A stretch of 64,000 bases of DNA from Metabacillus rhizolycopersici (GTDB lineage: Bacteria > Bacillota > Bacilli > Bacillales > Bacillaceae): NCBI RefSeq assembly GCF_020075705.1, contig NZ_JAIQUM010000024.1:1-64000 (forward strand), written 5' to 3'. Both the position numbers and the translations under genes were made by a program. Each line of letters opens with the position of its first letter. Position 1 is the first letter of the stretch. A model generated the notes under the pieces. It ran no database searches, was not told the origin of the DNA, and saw only the letters and a program-made list of their open reading frames with translations. Below, piece after piece: positions 27,190 to 35,312 of this stretch.

Positions 27190-28152
27190 GTGAAAAAAAA
27201 TTCATCAATTCTATGTATTGGAGAATTACTTATTGATTTTTTCTGTACAGATGTGGACATAGATTTAGTTCAAGGCCGAAATTTTCAAAAGCAGGCTGGA
27301 GGAGCACCAGCCAACGTCTGCGTAGCTATTATGAAATTAGGGGGCAATGCCCAATTTAGCGGTAAAGTCGGCAATGACCCGTTTGGCTATTTTTTAAAGA
27401 AAACCTTAGAAGATGCTAAGGTTGATACGTCATTACTTGTTCTAGATGATGCCCATCCAACCACGCTGGCGTTTGTTTCCTTAAAGGCTGATGGAGAGAG
27501 GGATTTCGTTTTCAATCGTGGTGCCGATGGATACTTAACAGAAGACGAATTGCATATAGATAAAATCATGAAGAACAATATTCTTCATTTTGGTTCTGCA
27601 ACCGCTCTATTGGAAAATCCTTTTCAATCCACATACCTAAACCTTATGAAGTTTGCAAAGGAAAGTGGGAAATTCATCTCCTTCGATCCCAATTTTAGGA
27701 TTGACCTTTGGAAAGAAAGACGTTGCGACTTCATAGATTTAGCTAAACAGGGAATTAGTATTGCTGATTTTGTAAAAGTGAGTGATGAAGAGTTACGAAT
27801 TATTTCAGGGGTTAATGATTTAAAAGAAGGAGTAGCTATCTTTCATCAAATCGGAGCGAAAGTTGTTTCTGTCACCTTAGGAAAAGAAGGAACGATGATT
27901 TCAAATGGGACAGAAATTGGAATTGTCCCGAGTGTTAAAGTCACTTCCATCGATTCTACTGGTGCTGGAGATGCCTTTGTTGGCGCAACCCTTTATCAGT
28001 TAGCCATGTCAGAATACCCGAAAACAGTATTAGTAGACTTCGACCAACTAAAAAAAATCATCTCCTTCAGCAATAAAGTAGGAGCATTGGTCTGTACAAA
28101 GGTTGGAGCAATCCCAGCACTGCCAACTAAAGAGGAAGTAAACAACATTTAA
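27190..28152 (+). CDS. PfkB-family sugar kinase, probable fructokinase
   Basis: 320 residues of the ribokinase/PfkB fold. The N-terminal signature is [16 protein letters not shown] and the C-terminal ATP/anion-hole motif is [11 protein letters not shown], with the catalytic Asp. Bacterial fructokinases of this type phosphorylate fructose at position 6. The start is a GTG after AAAGGTAGG. Position after the GH32 enzyme gives a complete route: import, hydrolysis, phosphorylation of fructose. Confidence 0.9.
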   Translation: MKKNSSILCIGELLIDFFCTDVDIDLVQGRNFQKQAGGAPANVCVAIMKLGGNAQFSGKVGNDPFGYFLKKTLEDAKVDTSLLVLDDAHPTTLAFVSLKADGERDFVFNRGADGYLTEDELHIDKIMKNNILHFGSATALLENPFQSTYLNLMKFAKESGKFISFDPNFRIDLWKERRCDFIDLAKQGISIADFVKVSDEELRIISGVNDLKEGVAIFHQIGAKVVSVTLGKEGTMISNGTEIGIVPSVKVTSIDSTGAGDAFVGATLYQLAMSEYPKTVLVDFDQLKKIISFSNKVGALVCTKVGAIPALPTKEEVNNI

Positions 28153-28209
28153 TAGATGAAACAGCCTTTCTTGATTAATTTTGTAAATAGAGGAAGGAAG
28201 ATAAAATCA

Positions 28210-28569
28210 ATGAAAAATACTGAGATTAAACAATAATATTATACGGAAAGATATCGTCCACAGTTTCACTTCTCTCCAGAAGCTAAATGGATGAATGATC
28301 CAAATGGAAGGGTATTTTATGAAGGAGAATACCACTTGTTTTATCAGTACCATCCAAATGGAACAACATGGGGACCAATGTATTGGGGACATGCTGTAAG
28401 CAAGGACTTTATCCGTTGGGAACACTTTCCAATTGGGCTAAGGCCTGATGAACATGGTATGATTTTTTCTGGAAGTGCTGTTGTGGACTGGAATGACACA
28501 TCTGGATTTTTTAATGGGAATTCAGGTTTAGTTGTAATTTTTGCTCATGCAGATACGTACCCCAAGTAA
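28210..28569 (+). pseudogene. truncated second GH32 gene
   Basis: Reading from the ATG at 28210, an in-frame TAA appears at codon 9; the frame then runs on through WMNDPNG to 28569 and stops with the N-terminal quarter only. It is closely similar to the GH32 enzyme at 25619 ([20 protein letters not shown]) but differs at many positions, so it is a paralogue rather than a fresh duplication. RDP and EC motifs are missing, so no activity is expected. Confidence 0.88.
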
Positions 28570-28711
28570 TGACTAAAAAAGAATTGAACTAAATAATTAT
28601 TGAATAAAATAGTGATGTGAGAAATTAATTTTTTACCAATCGTTTGTAATAATAATAAATTACAAAGTTTTAGTGGAGTTCTTAGTGTGAAGCAAATGAA
28701 CAGACCATTAA

Positions 28712-28755
28712 CAAAGCCTCATTTCCGTTGGAACAGGAATGGGGCTTTTAATAAT
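28712..28755 (+). terminator. intrinsic terminator
   Basis: AAAGCCTCATTTCC and GGAATGGGGCTTT form an imperfect stem followed by TTAAT. It closes the GH32/kinase block. Confidence 0.6.
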
Positions 28756-28857
28756 ATAAACAATAAGTCCACTTCGATTTAAATATTTTATGGAGATTTT
28801 GATATAAGAACGGGCTTGTTATGTGGAATTCTATCAAGAAAACTAGAGGAGGATTAA

Positions 28858-29781
28858 ATGTTGAATAAAGGCTTAAAAGTTCTTCTTATCATCTTTGTTA
28901 TTTCTACGATTTTAATAGGGTTTATATTTAAACCAGATGAAAAACCTAAAGTGGTTGTTGTTTTAAAAGAATTAGATACAGAGTATTGGCAATTTGTTAG
29001 AGCAGGAGTAGAAAGGGGATTTCGGGAATTTAATATAGATGGTGAAGTTATCGCACCTCGATTCGGATCAGCAAAATTACAGAACGCTTTGTTAAAAAAG
29101 GTTCTTAAAGAAAAACCAGATGTATTAGTTGTCTCTCCGTTTCTTTCATCTAATATTCCTATGTTAGCGCAGTTTGACAAAAAAAAAATTCCGGTATTGC
29201 TATTAGATACAGATTATCCTTGGGAAAATAAAACGTCTTATATTGGTACTAATAACCTGGAATTAGGGAGAAAAGCAGGGGCATTATTAGCTTCTAAACT
29301 ACAGCCAGGTGATAAAGTGGCCATCATTGCTGGAGGAGGTGACCGGGTAAAAGGAGCAAAAATTAGTTTAGAAGCTGCAGGGATCAATATCACAGTAGAA
29401 AAATTAGGATTAGAAAATGAAGCTAAGCCAGTAAAGGAAGCAATGGAAACGATATTGTGGGATTATCCTGACCTTAAAGGTGTGTTTGCCACAACTGACA
29501 TCATGGCAATAAATGCTTTTAAGGTCATTGAGGAACATGAATTGAAAATGCCAGTCATAGGTGCAGATGGAATAATTGAAATGATTGAGTTAATAGAAAA
29601 TGAAGAGTTACCTGGTACAGTAGCACAAAATCCCTTTGATATGGGGTATTTAAGCATTGAAGCAGCAATGAAAGTTATAAATGGAGAAAAAGTTGATAGA
29701 TTTATTGATAGTGATGTAGATTTTATCATCAAAGGTAATTCTAAACAGAGATTAGATTTTTTGGAAAATTTGTTGGAGTGA
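28858..29781 (+). CDS. membrane-anchored RbsB-type sugar-binding protein
   Basis: 307 residues of the periplasmic-binding protein type-1 fold (ribose/LacI-like): VVVVLKELDTEYWQFVRAGVERG, GTNNLELGRKAGALLA and GVFATTDIMAINAFKVIEE. One N-terminal hydrophobic segment (about 6-24) lacks a lipobox, so the protein may stay anchored. TTG start after AGGAGG. No permease or ATPase of the ribose type accompanies it. In Clostridium, anchored binding proteins of this type (XylFII) pass a sugar signal to LytS/YesM-like kinases; a similar role with the kinase at 16911 is an inference. Confidence 0.82.
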   Translation: MLNKGLKVLLIIFVISTILIGFIFKPDEKPKVVVVLKELDTEYWQFVRAGVERGFREFNIDGEVIAPRFGSAKLQNALLKKVLKEKPDVLVVSPFLSSNIPMLAQFDKKKIPVLLLDTDYPWENKTSYIGTNNLELGRKAGALLASKLQPGDKVAIIAGGGDRVKGAKISLEAAGINITVEKLGLENEAKPVKEAMETILWDYPDLKGVFATTDIMAINAFKVIEEHELKMPVIGADGIIEMIELIENEELPGTVAQNPFDMGYLSIEAAMKVINGEKVDRFIDSDVDFIIKGNSKQRLDFLENLLE

Positions 29782-30068
29782 AGTTTCGCCATTGGTCATT
29801 AATAAAGTTAAGAGATTTTTACTGGAAGCAACCAGGTTGGAGCAAGAATAAACATACAAGAGTTGCATATCCAGAAGATCTTGCTTTACTTCTTTTATGG
29901 CATCCTTATAATGAGAGCGCATATCATCATTACGAGATTCCGAACGTACACTATACGGTTGTCACGGTGGCAGGCAAATGGGCGCCCGGGGAGATGACAG
30001 CTGGGGTGCTGGCGTATACTCTGTGGAGTAAAGTTATGAATCACAAACCTGATACAATAAACGGTTAA
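29778..30068 (+). CDS. hypothetical ORF (96 aa), possible gene remnant
   Basis: The frame opens with a GTG that overlaps the stop of the binding protein by 4 bases. I do not recognise the product. Its second half (from about 29930) is visibly richer in G+C than its surroundings, for example GGGCGCCCGGGGAG, which suggests a different origin. No membrane segment or signal peptide. It may be the tail of a lost gene fused to flanking DNA. Confidence 0.35.
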   Translation: MKFRHWSLIKLRDFYWKQPGWSKNKHTRVAYPEDLALLLLWHPYNESAYHHYEIPNVHYTVVTVAGKWAPGEMTAGVLAYTLWSKVMNHKPDTING

Positions 30069-30095
30069 AGGCACTGAAGAATTGGGAGGATTTGT

Positions 30096-30269
30096 ATGAT
30101 CTCTACAGAGAGAGAGGAATTAGAATATAGGATCAATCAACAGAAAAAAGAATTGATCCAGATTGCTGGATTAACTGGTTTAAATAGCCCTAAGACTATT
30201 TGTTGCAGTCAGAAATTAGACCAACTCATCACGATTTATCAAAAACTTTCTAATAAAAAAAGAAGATAG
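30096..30269 (+). CDS. Spo0E-like aspartyl-phosphate phosphatase (57 aa)
   Basis: ATG after GGGAGGATTTGT opens a 57-codon frame. The product has the two-helix pattern of the Spo0E family with the signature SQKLDQLI near residues 39-46, where the acidic residue takes part in dephosphorylation of Spo0A-P. Such proteins delay sporulation. It lies within the tRNA-Val element, so the element could influence the developmental decision of its host; this is an inference. Confidence 0.82.
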   Translation: MISTEREELEYRINQQKKELIQIAGLTGLNSPKTICCSQKLDQLITIYQKLSNKKRR

Positions 30270-30613
30270 AAATATGTTATTGAATGACAATTTATTTCCA
30301 TTATTTTCGAAATTTATCTTCTTGTTACAATCAAAATTAAAGGACTTTATTGTTACTGCACATTTACGTCAGGTATGCTAGTGCAGTCAGTTCCATCATT
30401 AATCACCAAAGTAGAAATCCTTTTTGGTATGGATGATTTGTCATAAAAATTCTATAACAAGTTTTTAATGGATACATATAACAAAAACTTCTCAACATTA
30501 CTTCTGTTAACTTAATAGTAAAAACCTATTGGGGTATTTTTGTTTTTGGATATTACTATAATTAGAAGTATCCCATATGACTTTTTCAAAATATTGGAGT
30601 TAGTATAGTTTCA
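30270..30613. other. intergenic region without recognised gene
   Basis: A/T-rich, no frame with a ribosome binding site. It separates the Spo0E-like gene from the IS3-type element. Confidence 0.4.
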
Positions 30614-30667
30614 TGGACACGGTTTAGTTAACTCTCTATGATAATAATAAGAGAGGAAGTGTCCGGC

Positions 30668-30940
30668 ATGGAATCAAGAAACAAGCGTAAATATAACGAT
30701 GATTTTAAGAAAATGGTGGTGGAACTTTATCACACTGGTAGCTCGGTAAGTACGTTAAGCAGCGAATATGGCGTATCTGAAGTCACAATTTATAAATGGA
30801 TTAAAGCTCTGACTCCAGTGAATGGTGAGGAAAATGGTCTAACGCCACAGGACATAACTGAAATCCAAAAAGAGAATCTTCGAATGAAACAGGAAATTGA
30901 AATCTTAAAAAAGGCTATGGCCATATTCGCCAGAAAGTAA
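30668..30940 (+). CDS. IS3-family transposase OrfA
   Basis: 90 residues from the ATG at 30668. It carries the helix-turn-helix of the Tnp_8 family (KYNDDFKKMVVELYHTGSS, YGVSEVTIYKWIKAL) and a C-terminal leucine zipper-like helix (ENLRMKQEIEILKKAMAIF) used to join OrfB by programmed frameshifting. It appears intact although its partner is not. Confidence 0.88.
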   Translation: MESRNKRKYNDDFKKMVVELYHTGSSVSTLSSEYGVSEVTIYKWIKALTPVNGEENGLTPQDITEIQKENLRMKQEIEILKKAMAIFARK

Positions 30941-30960
30941 CCGATACCGAGCTATCAAAC

Positions 30961-31625
30961 ATGATTCACAATCAAAAAGAAGTGTTTCCCGTCCAGGTCA
31001 TGTGTGAAGTGCTGGACATGCCAAGAAGCACTTATTATCAGTCTTTGATTAAAACAGAATCAGCACGTGACCGAGAAAACCGATTGAGGCTCGTGAAAAC
31101 ATACTACAACAGGACTTTTCTACGTCCAAATTAAACGAAAAATGGGTGGCCGATATCACCTATATCCACACTTTACGAGATGGTTGGTGTTATTTAGCTA
31201 CGGTTTTAGATCTGTATTCTAAAAAAATCATCGGATATTCTTTCTCTCGTTCCATGACAACTGAACTTGTTTTACAGGCCTTAAACAATGCCGTTTCTAT
31301 CCAACAGTCGGGACCTGGCTTCTTTTTACATACGGACCTTGGCTCTCAATATACAAGTGAAGATTTTAGCCAAGCGCTTAAAGAACAGGAAATCATTCCA
31401 TCGTTTAGTCGCAAAGGCTGCCCGTACGATAACGCATGTATTGAATCTTTTCATGCCATTTTAAAGAAGGAAGAAGTCCATCACGTAACCTATTTAAATT
31501 TCGAATCAGCGAACGCAGCCTTGTTTCAGTTTATTGAAGGCTGGTATAATCGTCGACGTATTCACGGCCAATTAAACTTTCAGACGCCGCAAGAAGTCGA
31601 AGATCAGTTCTACCAATCTGCATGA
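30961..31625 (+). pseudogene. IS3-family transposase OrfB, internal deletion with frameshift
   Basis: The N-terminal part (MIHNQKEVFPVQVMCEVLDM, RDRENRLR) reads in one frame to a stop at about 31134. From about 31100 the remainder continues in another frame: ENILQQDFSTSKLNEKWVAD, then the DDE core (DITYI, HTDLGSQYTS, IESFHAILKKEE) to 31625. The segment that normally lies between RENRLR and the DDE domain is missing, about 100 codons by comparison with the family, and the junction shifts the frame. Confidence 0.85.
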
Positions 31626-31821
31626 AAAGTTAACTTATTTGTGTCCAAGATATTGACTCAGATCCAAAAGAGAACATATACATTGGAACGACAGAAGTGC
31701 AATAACAATTGCTTTATGTTTGATATGGACAACGAAATTATTAAAGCTTTAATCTAGAAGGAAATCTAAAACAAGGTCATTGCTGCACAGTACAAGGATA
31801 CTATTCAATAGAAAAATGATA

Positions 31822-31846
31822 TTCAACAATCGGGCGCGATTGTTAA
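31822..31846. repeat. palindrome with AATCGGGCGCGATT centre, copy 1
   Basis: ACAATCGG and GCGATTGT style arms; flanks pair as CAATC/GATTG. See the second copy at 32480. Confidence 0.6.
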
Positions 31847-31934
31847 ATAAACACGTTTGTCCAAAGTATCATATTAGCAAATGACTGCTCTTACAGTGGG
31901 GGTTGCGGCGATCCTTTTTATTATTATTTTGAGT

Positions 31935-32084
31935 TTACGGAAACAATAAAGAAGTACCAGTTTTATCAATCTTGTCTTCATCTAATTGAACATCATATTC
32001 AAAGAATTTTGTTGAAAGGTATTGTTTTTTTAAGGTTTGGACGAAACCAGAGTCATCCAGTGTTAGAGGTAAAGAAAAGAACAT
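31935..32084 (-). CDS. hypothetical small protein (49 aa)
   Basis: Open frame of 49 codons beginning MFFSLPLTLDDSGF, directly downstream of the 44-aa gene at 32100. The ribosome binding site is weak (ATGGGTTATA). Unrecognised; it may be real because of its position, but evidence is thin. Confidence 0.3.
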   Translation of the reverse strand: MFFSLPLTLDDSGFVQTLKKQYLSTKFFEYDVQLDEDKIDKTGTSLLFP

Positions 32085-32099
32085 TATAACCCATGTTGT

Positions 32100-32234
32100 T
32101 TAACTTGCCCATTGTTTCAGAACTTGTTCTTTTGCAATTTGATAAACTTCTTCTTTTGAATTGTTTTTGTTAGCTATTACATTGGTTTGATAAATTTTCC
32201 CCTTGAATGTTACGTTGATTGTATACATGTACAT
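32100..32234 (-). CDS. small stress-type protein, BA3454-like (44 aa)
   Basis: ATG behind AAGGAGAAATAACAAA. The 44-residue product begins MYMYTINVTFKGK, followed by YQTNVIANKNNSKEE and ends VLKQWAS. This agrees with my memory of the short BA3454 family of stress response proteins in Bacillus; the assignment is not tested. Too short for most automatic gene calls. Confidence 0.6.
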   Translation of the reverse strand: MYMYTINVTFKGKIYQTNVIANKNNSKEEVYQIAKEQVLKQWAS

Positions 32235-32479
32235 TTTGTTATTTCTCCTTCCATTATAGCTATATTATAAATGTGATTTTTAAAGTTCTGATGAATTTTA
32301 TGTAAAGGTTTATTAAGTTTTACACCTCTTGTAAAGTAATAATAATTCGCTGAAGATAAGGGGGATGATGGGTGTTTTTTCATGACCTATCTTGCTTATT
32401 ATTTTATTGGTTTATTACAAGAGGTTTGTAAGATAAAATTATGTTGGTTAAGCTTACCAGCTAATAGAAGTTATTTAGA

Positions 32480-32511
32480 TTATTCCAGAATCGGGCGCGA
32501 TTCTGGAATAA
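32480..32511. repeat. palindrome with AATCGGGCGCGATT centre, copy 2
   Basis: TTATTCCAGAATC and GATTCTGGAATAA are perfectly complementary arms around GGGCGC. The arms differ from copy 1 but remain paired. Confidence 0.7.
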
Positions 32512-32697
32512 CATAGGCGGAAACTGATCAAACCTTTTAGTGCCATAAAGACTTAAATGACTTTGATCAAATCTTTTATAAATCAACAAATTACTGTGAA
32601 TTTATATTAGGAAAATGGCATCCACAGTGGCATGCATTTGGCAACAAAATTAAATTAACAATCAATAATTAACAATTAATAAAAGAAACAAAAAACC

Positions 32698-32727
32698 TGC
32701 AAATCCCTTGATATATAAGGATTTGCA
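32698..32727. repeat. right-end palindrome of the first element
   Basis: TGCAAATCC and GGATTTGCA surround CTTGATATATAA. The same site with TGA/TCA arms lies at 38765-38794 before the degraded third att copy, so it marks the right end of this element family. Confidence 0.65.
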
Positions 32728-32772
32728 GATACTGTCGGTAACAATCAATTATTATAAATAACACAAGGCTCG

Positions 32773-32819
32773 TCCTTGACAGGGAAGGGGGCGTGGGTTC
32801 GAATCCCTCACAGGTCATC
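32773..32819 (+). other. attR-type core: duplicate of the tRNA-Val 3' end
   Basis: 47 bases identical to 13374-13420 except one position. Only the anticodon-loop-to-3' part is present and the upstream sequence (ACACAAGGCTCG) cannot complete a cloverleaf, so it is not a tRNA gene. It marks the far border of the 19.4-kb integrated element. Confidence 0.87.
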
Positions 32820-32895
32820 CAATTGAATTATCAAAGTTTATACAATATTCAATCAAAATAAAAGTCTTGTAGAACTTCACTCAAATTTTGATTGA

Positions 32896-32937
32896 AAAAC
32901 TCCGTTATTCTGAATTTCAGAATAACGGAGTTTTTTT
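32896..32937. terminator. strong bidirectional terminator
   Basis: AAACTCCGTTATTCTGAA and TTCAGAATAACGGAGTTT form an 18-bp stem with T run, just beyond the att copy. Confidence 0.85.
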
Positions 32938-33198
32938 ATTTTTCTGAAGTATTTTGATGAAAAGGAAAAGATAAAAAAAAGCCAGCCATACAAGCACAGA
33001 GCAGAGAAAATGACCAAGAAGGAATCTGCTAAAATGATTTACGAAAGGTTTATAGAGTTTAAAGGAAAGCAAAATCTTCGCTCAGCCACTTTTGTCACAG
33101 AATATTCACATTTTTATGAATAACATACGCTCTTTTTTCTTCATTTTTCTATATATAGTCTATGAAAAGTATTCTAAGAAGAAGGGCAGTGGTTGAAG

Positions 33199-34200
33199 AT
33201 GGCAAAATATCGAATGGTGAGGACAGATTTTTGGAAGAATCCGATTGTTTTAGAAGAGATGACCCCAGAGGATAAATATTTTTACCTCTATCTTCTTACA
33301 AATCCACATACGACTCAAATTGGAATCTATCAAATTACGAAGAAACAAATGGCTTTTGATTTAGGTTATTCAATTGAGAGTATTCAATCGTTAATGGAAC
33401 GATTTATCGGGCATCACAAGTTGATTCGTTACAATCCTGAAACAAGAGAACTTGCTATTAAAAACTGGGGGAAAGAGAACCTGTGTAAAGGCGGAAAACC
33501 GGTCATGGATTGTATTTCTTCCGAATTAAAAGTGGTCGAGGATACCTCGCTTATTCCATATGTGTTGGAATCCATTCAAAAACAGGAAATTCGTAGCTTA
33601 TATGAATCTTTTTGTGAGCCCAAAAAAATGTCTTCTGACAAGGAAATGAAAGACCGAAATGAACATGATACATATCTAGATACGGATGATGTTGACGATT
33701 CGTCTGTGTCACGTTATACGATACGGGGACAAAAAGAAAAAGAAAAAGAAAAAGAAAAAGAAAAAGAAAAACAACAACAAAAAGCTTTTAACCCCAATAT
33801 AGAGAATATTCAAAAAATAGAGAATCAAATACAAAATCAAAAAACGAAAGATTTAAAAGAAATTGTTGAGTTTTGGGACAACAATGGATTTGGATTTTCA
33901 AACGTGAATGGTAAGCAGCAGCTGTTATCTTGGTTAGAAGATTCTAGCTTTTTACAGCCGAAAGCTGTGATTTTAAAAGCGATGACGATAGCCTGTGCTA
34001 ATAACAAGCGAAAGTTGAACTATGTTGTTGGGATATTGAAAAACTGGGAAAATGAATCGTTACTGACCGTTGAAGAAATTGATGATGATCATGAGAACCA
34101 ACATTCTTTACCAAAGCATAAGCAATCAACCGAATCTTTTCCTGCTGGAAGATACATTCCTAGTGGATTTGAACTTGATCTTACGGCAGGTGAAGAGTGA
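33199..34200 (+). CDS. phage-type DnaD-domain replication protein
   Basis: 333 residues. The N-terminal winged-helix part (RMVRTDFWKNPIVLEEMTPE, FYLYLLTNPHTTQIGIYQI) is typical of phage replisome organisers, and the C-terminal domain (about residues 220-300, IVEFWDNNGFGF ... VVGILKNWE) is DnaD-like. The two parts are joined by a charged linker with a run of KE dipeptides (about residues 180-192) encoded by a hexanucleotide repeat. It probably loads helicase at a phage or element origin. No DnaC-like partner or integrase lies beside it, so it is a leftover of a larger element. Confidence 0.85.
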   Translation: MAKYRMVRTDFWKNPIVLEEMTPEDKYFYLYLLTNPHTTQIGIYQITKKQMAFDLGYSIESIQSLMERFIGHHKLIRYNPETRELAIKNWGKENLCKGGKPVMDCISSELKVVEDTSLIPYVLESIQKQEIRSLYESFCEPKKMSSDKEMKDRNEHDTYLDTDDVDDSSVSRYTIRGQKEKEKEKEKEKEKQQQKAFNPNIENIQKIENQIQNQKTKDLKEIVEFWDNNGFGFSNVNGKQQLLSWLEDSSFLQPKAVILKAMTIACANNKRKLNYVVGILKNWENESLLTVEEIDDDHENQHSLPKHKQSTESFPAGRYIPSGFELDLTAGEE

Positions 34201-34229
34201 TGAGTATTGCTTAGAGGTAAAGGGAGATA

Positions 34230-34369
34230 TGGAGCAAAAAAAGAATGAACGAACAACCAGTCATTCTCTTTTAGATGCACCGAATAAAAGCATCATCTAT
34301 AAAAAAGAGACAAGGTATTCACAATACCCTGACTCCAAAAGCTTTACAGCAATTATCTCAAACAATTAA
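34230..34369 (+). CDS. hypothetical short ORF after the DnaD-like gene
   Basis: An ATG at 34230 gives about 46 residues (MEQKKNERTTSHSLLD...). The GGGAG site is too close for good spacing. In phage operons a helicase loader would begin here; this may be the stub of one, but no ATPase motif is present. Confidence 0.25.
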
Positions 34370-34430
34370 AGATAAAGTTTTCTCACTCTTAAAACCGGAA
34401 ACATATATCATCTATTTTGTGAGAAGGTAC

Positions 34431-35312
34431 TCAGTTTTTCATTAATGGCCAAGCATTTTGAAGGAGTTCATTAAAGGTTTGAATATTAGGTTCTTCTGAG
34501 CGTACTTTCAAGTTGATAGAAGAGGTAATGATAGGTTCTAACACTTTTTGGAGAACGGTGATTGATCCATCCTTTAATTCATTTTTAATTGCATTTTCTC
34601 CTAAAATCGCATAGCCAGTACCGTTTAAAACAGCTCGCTTAATCGTTTCGTCACTTCCTCCGCATACAATTGTTGATTGAGGTTGAGTATCTATTTTTTT
34701 GAAAAATTGGTCTGCAATATGACTAAAGCTACAATCAATATTATAAGAGATAAATGGATTGTGACATAAAATTTCTTGTGAGCTTTTCCCTTTACTAAGC
34801 TCTGACGATATGACTAAAAGGGTCTGTTCTTCCTCTAAAAAGCTTTTGCTTAAGTCGATTTCATTACATTCACTCGCAATAATCGCTATATCTGCGACGT
34901 GATCTCTAACGCTTTGGATTGCATGAACACTATTTAATGGAAGGAGATTTAAGCGCACGTTAGGGTAAAGTTCTGTATATTGCTTTATTAAAGGTGAAAG
35001 ATGATGGTTGCAATAGTATTCAGATGCAGCAACTGTCAGGACTCCAGCTGGTCCGTGGAGCTCTTCCATATCTTTTTCAATTTCTTCAACGAGTGTAAAT
35101 AAGTTGTCTACATGATCCTTTAGTTTTCTTCCAGCAGCTGTTAGAAAAGTCTTTTTTCCTACTCTGGTCAAGAGAGTATGTTTAAGCTCTCTTTCTAAAG
35201 ATTGTATTTGCAGTGTTATTGTTGGTTGCGTATATTTTAAACGCTTGGCGGCTTCTGTCATATTTAATTCTTTCGCTACAACCTGAAACGTTTTTAGATT
35301 TCTTAGTTCCAT
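34431..35312 (-). CDS. LysR-family transcriptional regulator
   Basis: 293 residues. N-terminal winged helix-turn-helix (LKTFQVVAKELNMTEAAKRLKYTQPTITLQIQSLE), linker helix, then a two-lobe effector domain beginning LTVAASEYYCNHHL. It is divergent from the aminotransferase/symporter pair at 35898, separated by 585 bases, and is the likely regulator of it. The effector is unknown. Confidence 0.9.
   Translation of the reverse strand: MELRNLKTFQVVAKELNMTEAAKRLKYTQPTITLQIQSLERELKHTLLTRVGKKTFLTAAGRKLKDHVDNLFTLVEEIEKDMEELHGPAGVLTVAASEYYCNHHLSPLIKQYTELYPNVRLNLLPLNSVHAIQSVRDHVADIAIIASECNEIDLSKSFLEEEQTLLVISSELSKGKSSQEILCHNPFISYNIDCSFSHIADQFFKKIDTQPQSTIVCGGSDETIKRAVLNGTGYAILGENAIKNELKDGSITVLQKVLEPIITSSINLKVRSEEPNIQTFNELLQNAWPLMKN

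Larger units (their letters stand above)
30614..31647 (+). mobile_element. IS3-family insertion sequence, internally deleted
   Basis: Terminal inverted repeats are visible: TGGACACGGTTTAGTTAACT at the left and AGTTAACTTATTTGTGTCCA at the right, 15-16 of 20 positions matching. The element is 1,034 bp instead of about 1.3-1.4 kb. OrfA is whole and OrfB has lost an internal segment. No target duplication is evident at the borders. Confidence 0.85.
31648..32697. other. right part of the island with small ORFs and palindromes
   Basis: Apart from two small minus-strand ORFs (31935-32084 and 32100-32234) no gene is evident. Two palindromes share the centre AATCGGGCGCGATT (31822-31846 and 32480-32511). 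Confidence 0.5.

Noticed and set aside
32771..32819. second tRNA-Val gene
   Set aside because: Only the 3' part from the anticodon loop on is present; the acceptor 5' strand and D arm are absent. It is an attachment-site duplicate.
33010..33123. 37-aa frame before the DnaD-like gene
   Set aside because: No ribosome binding site and no recognisable domain; may be the tail of a lost gene but cannot be supported.
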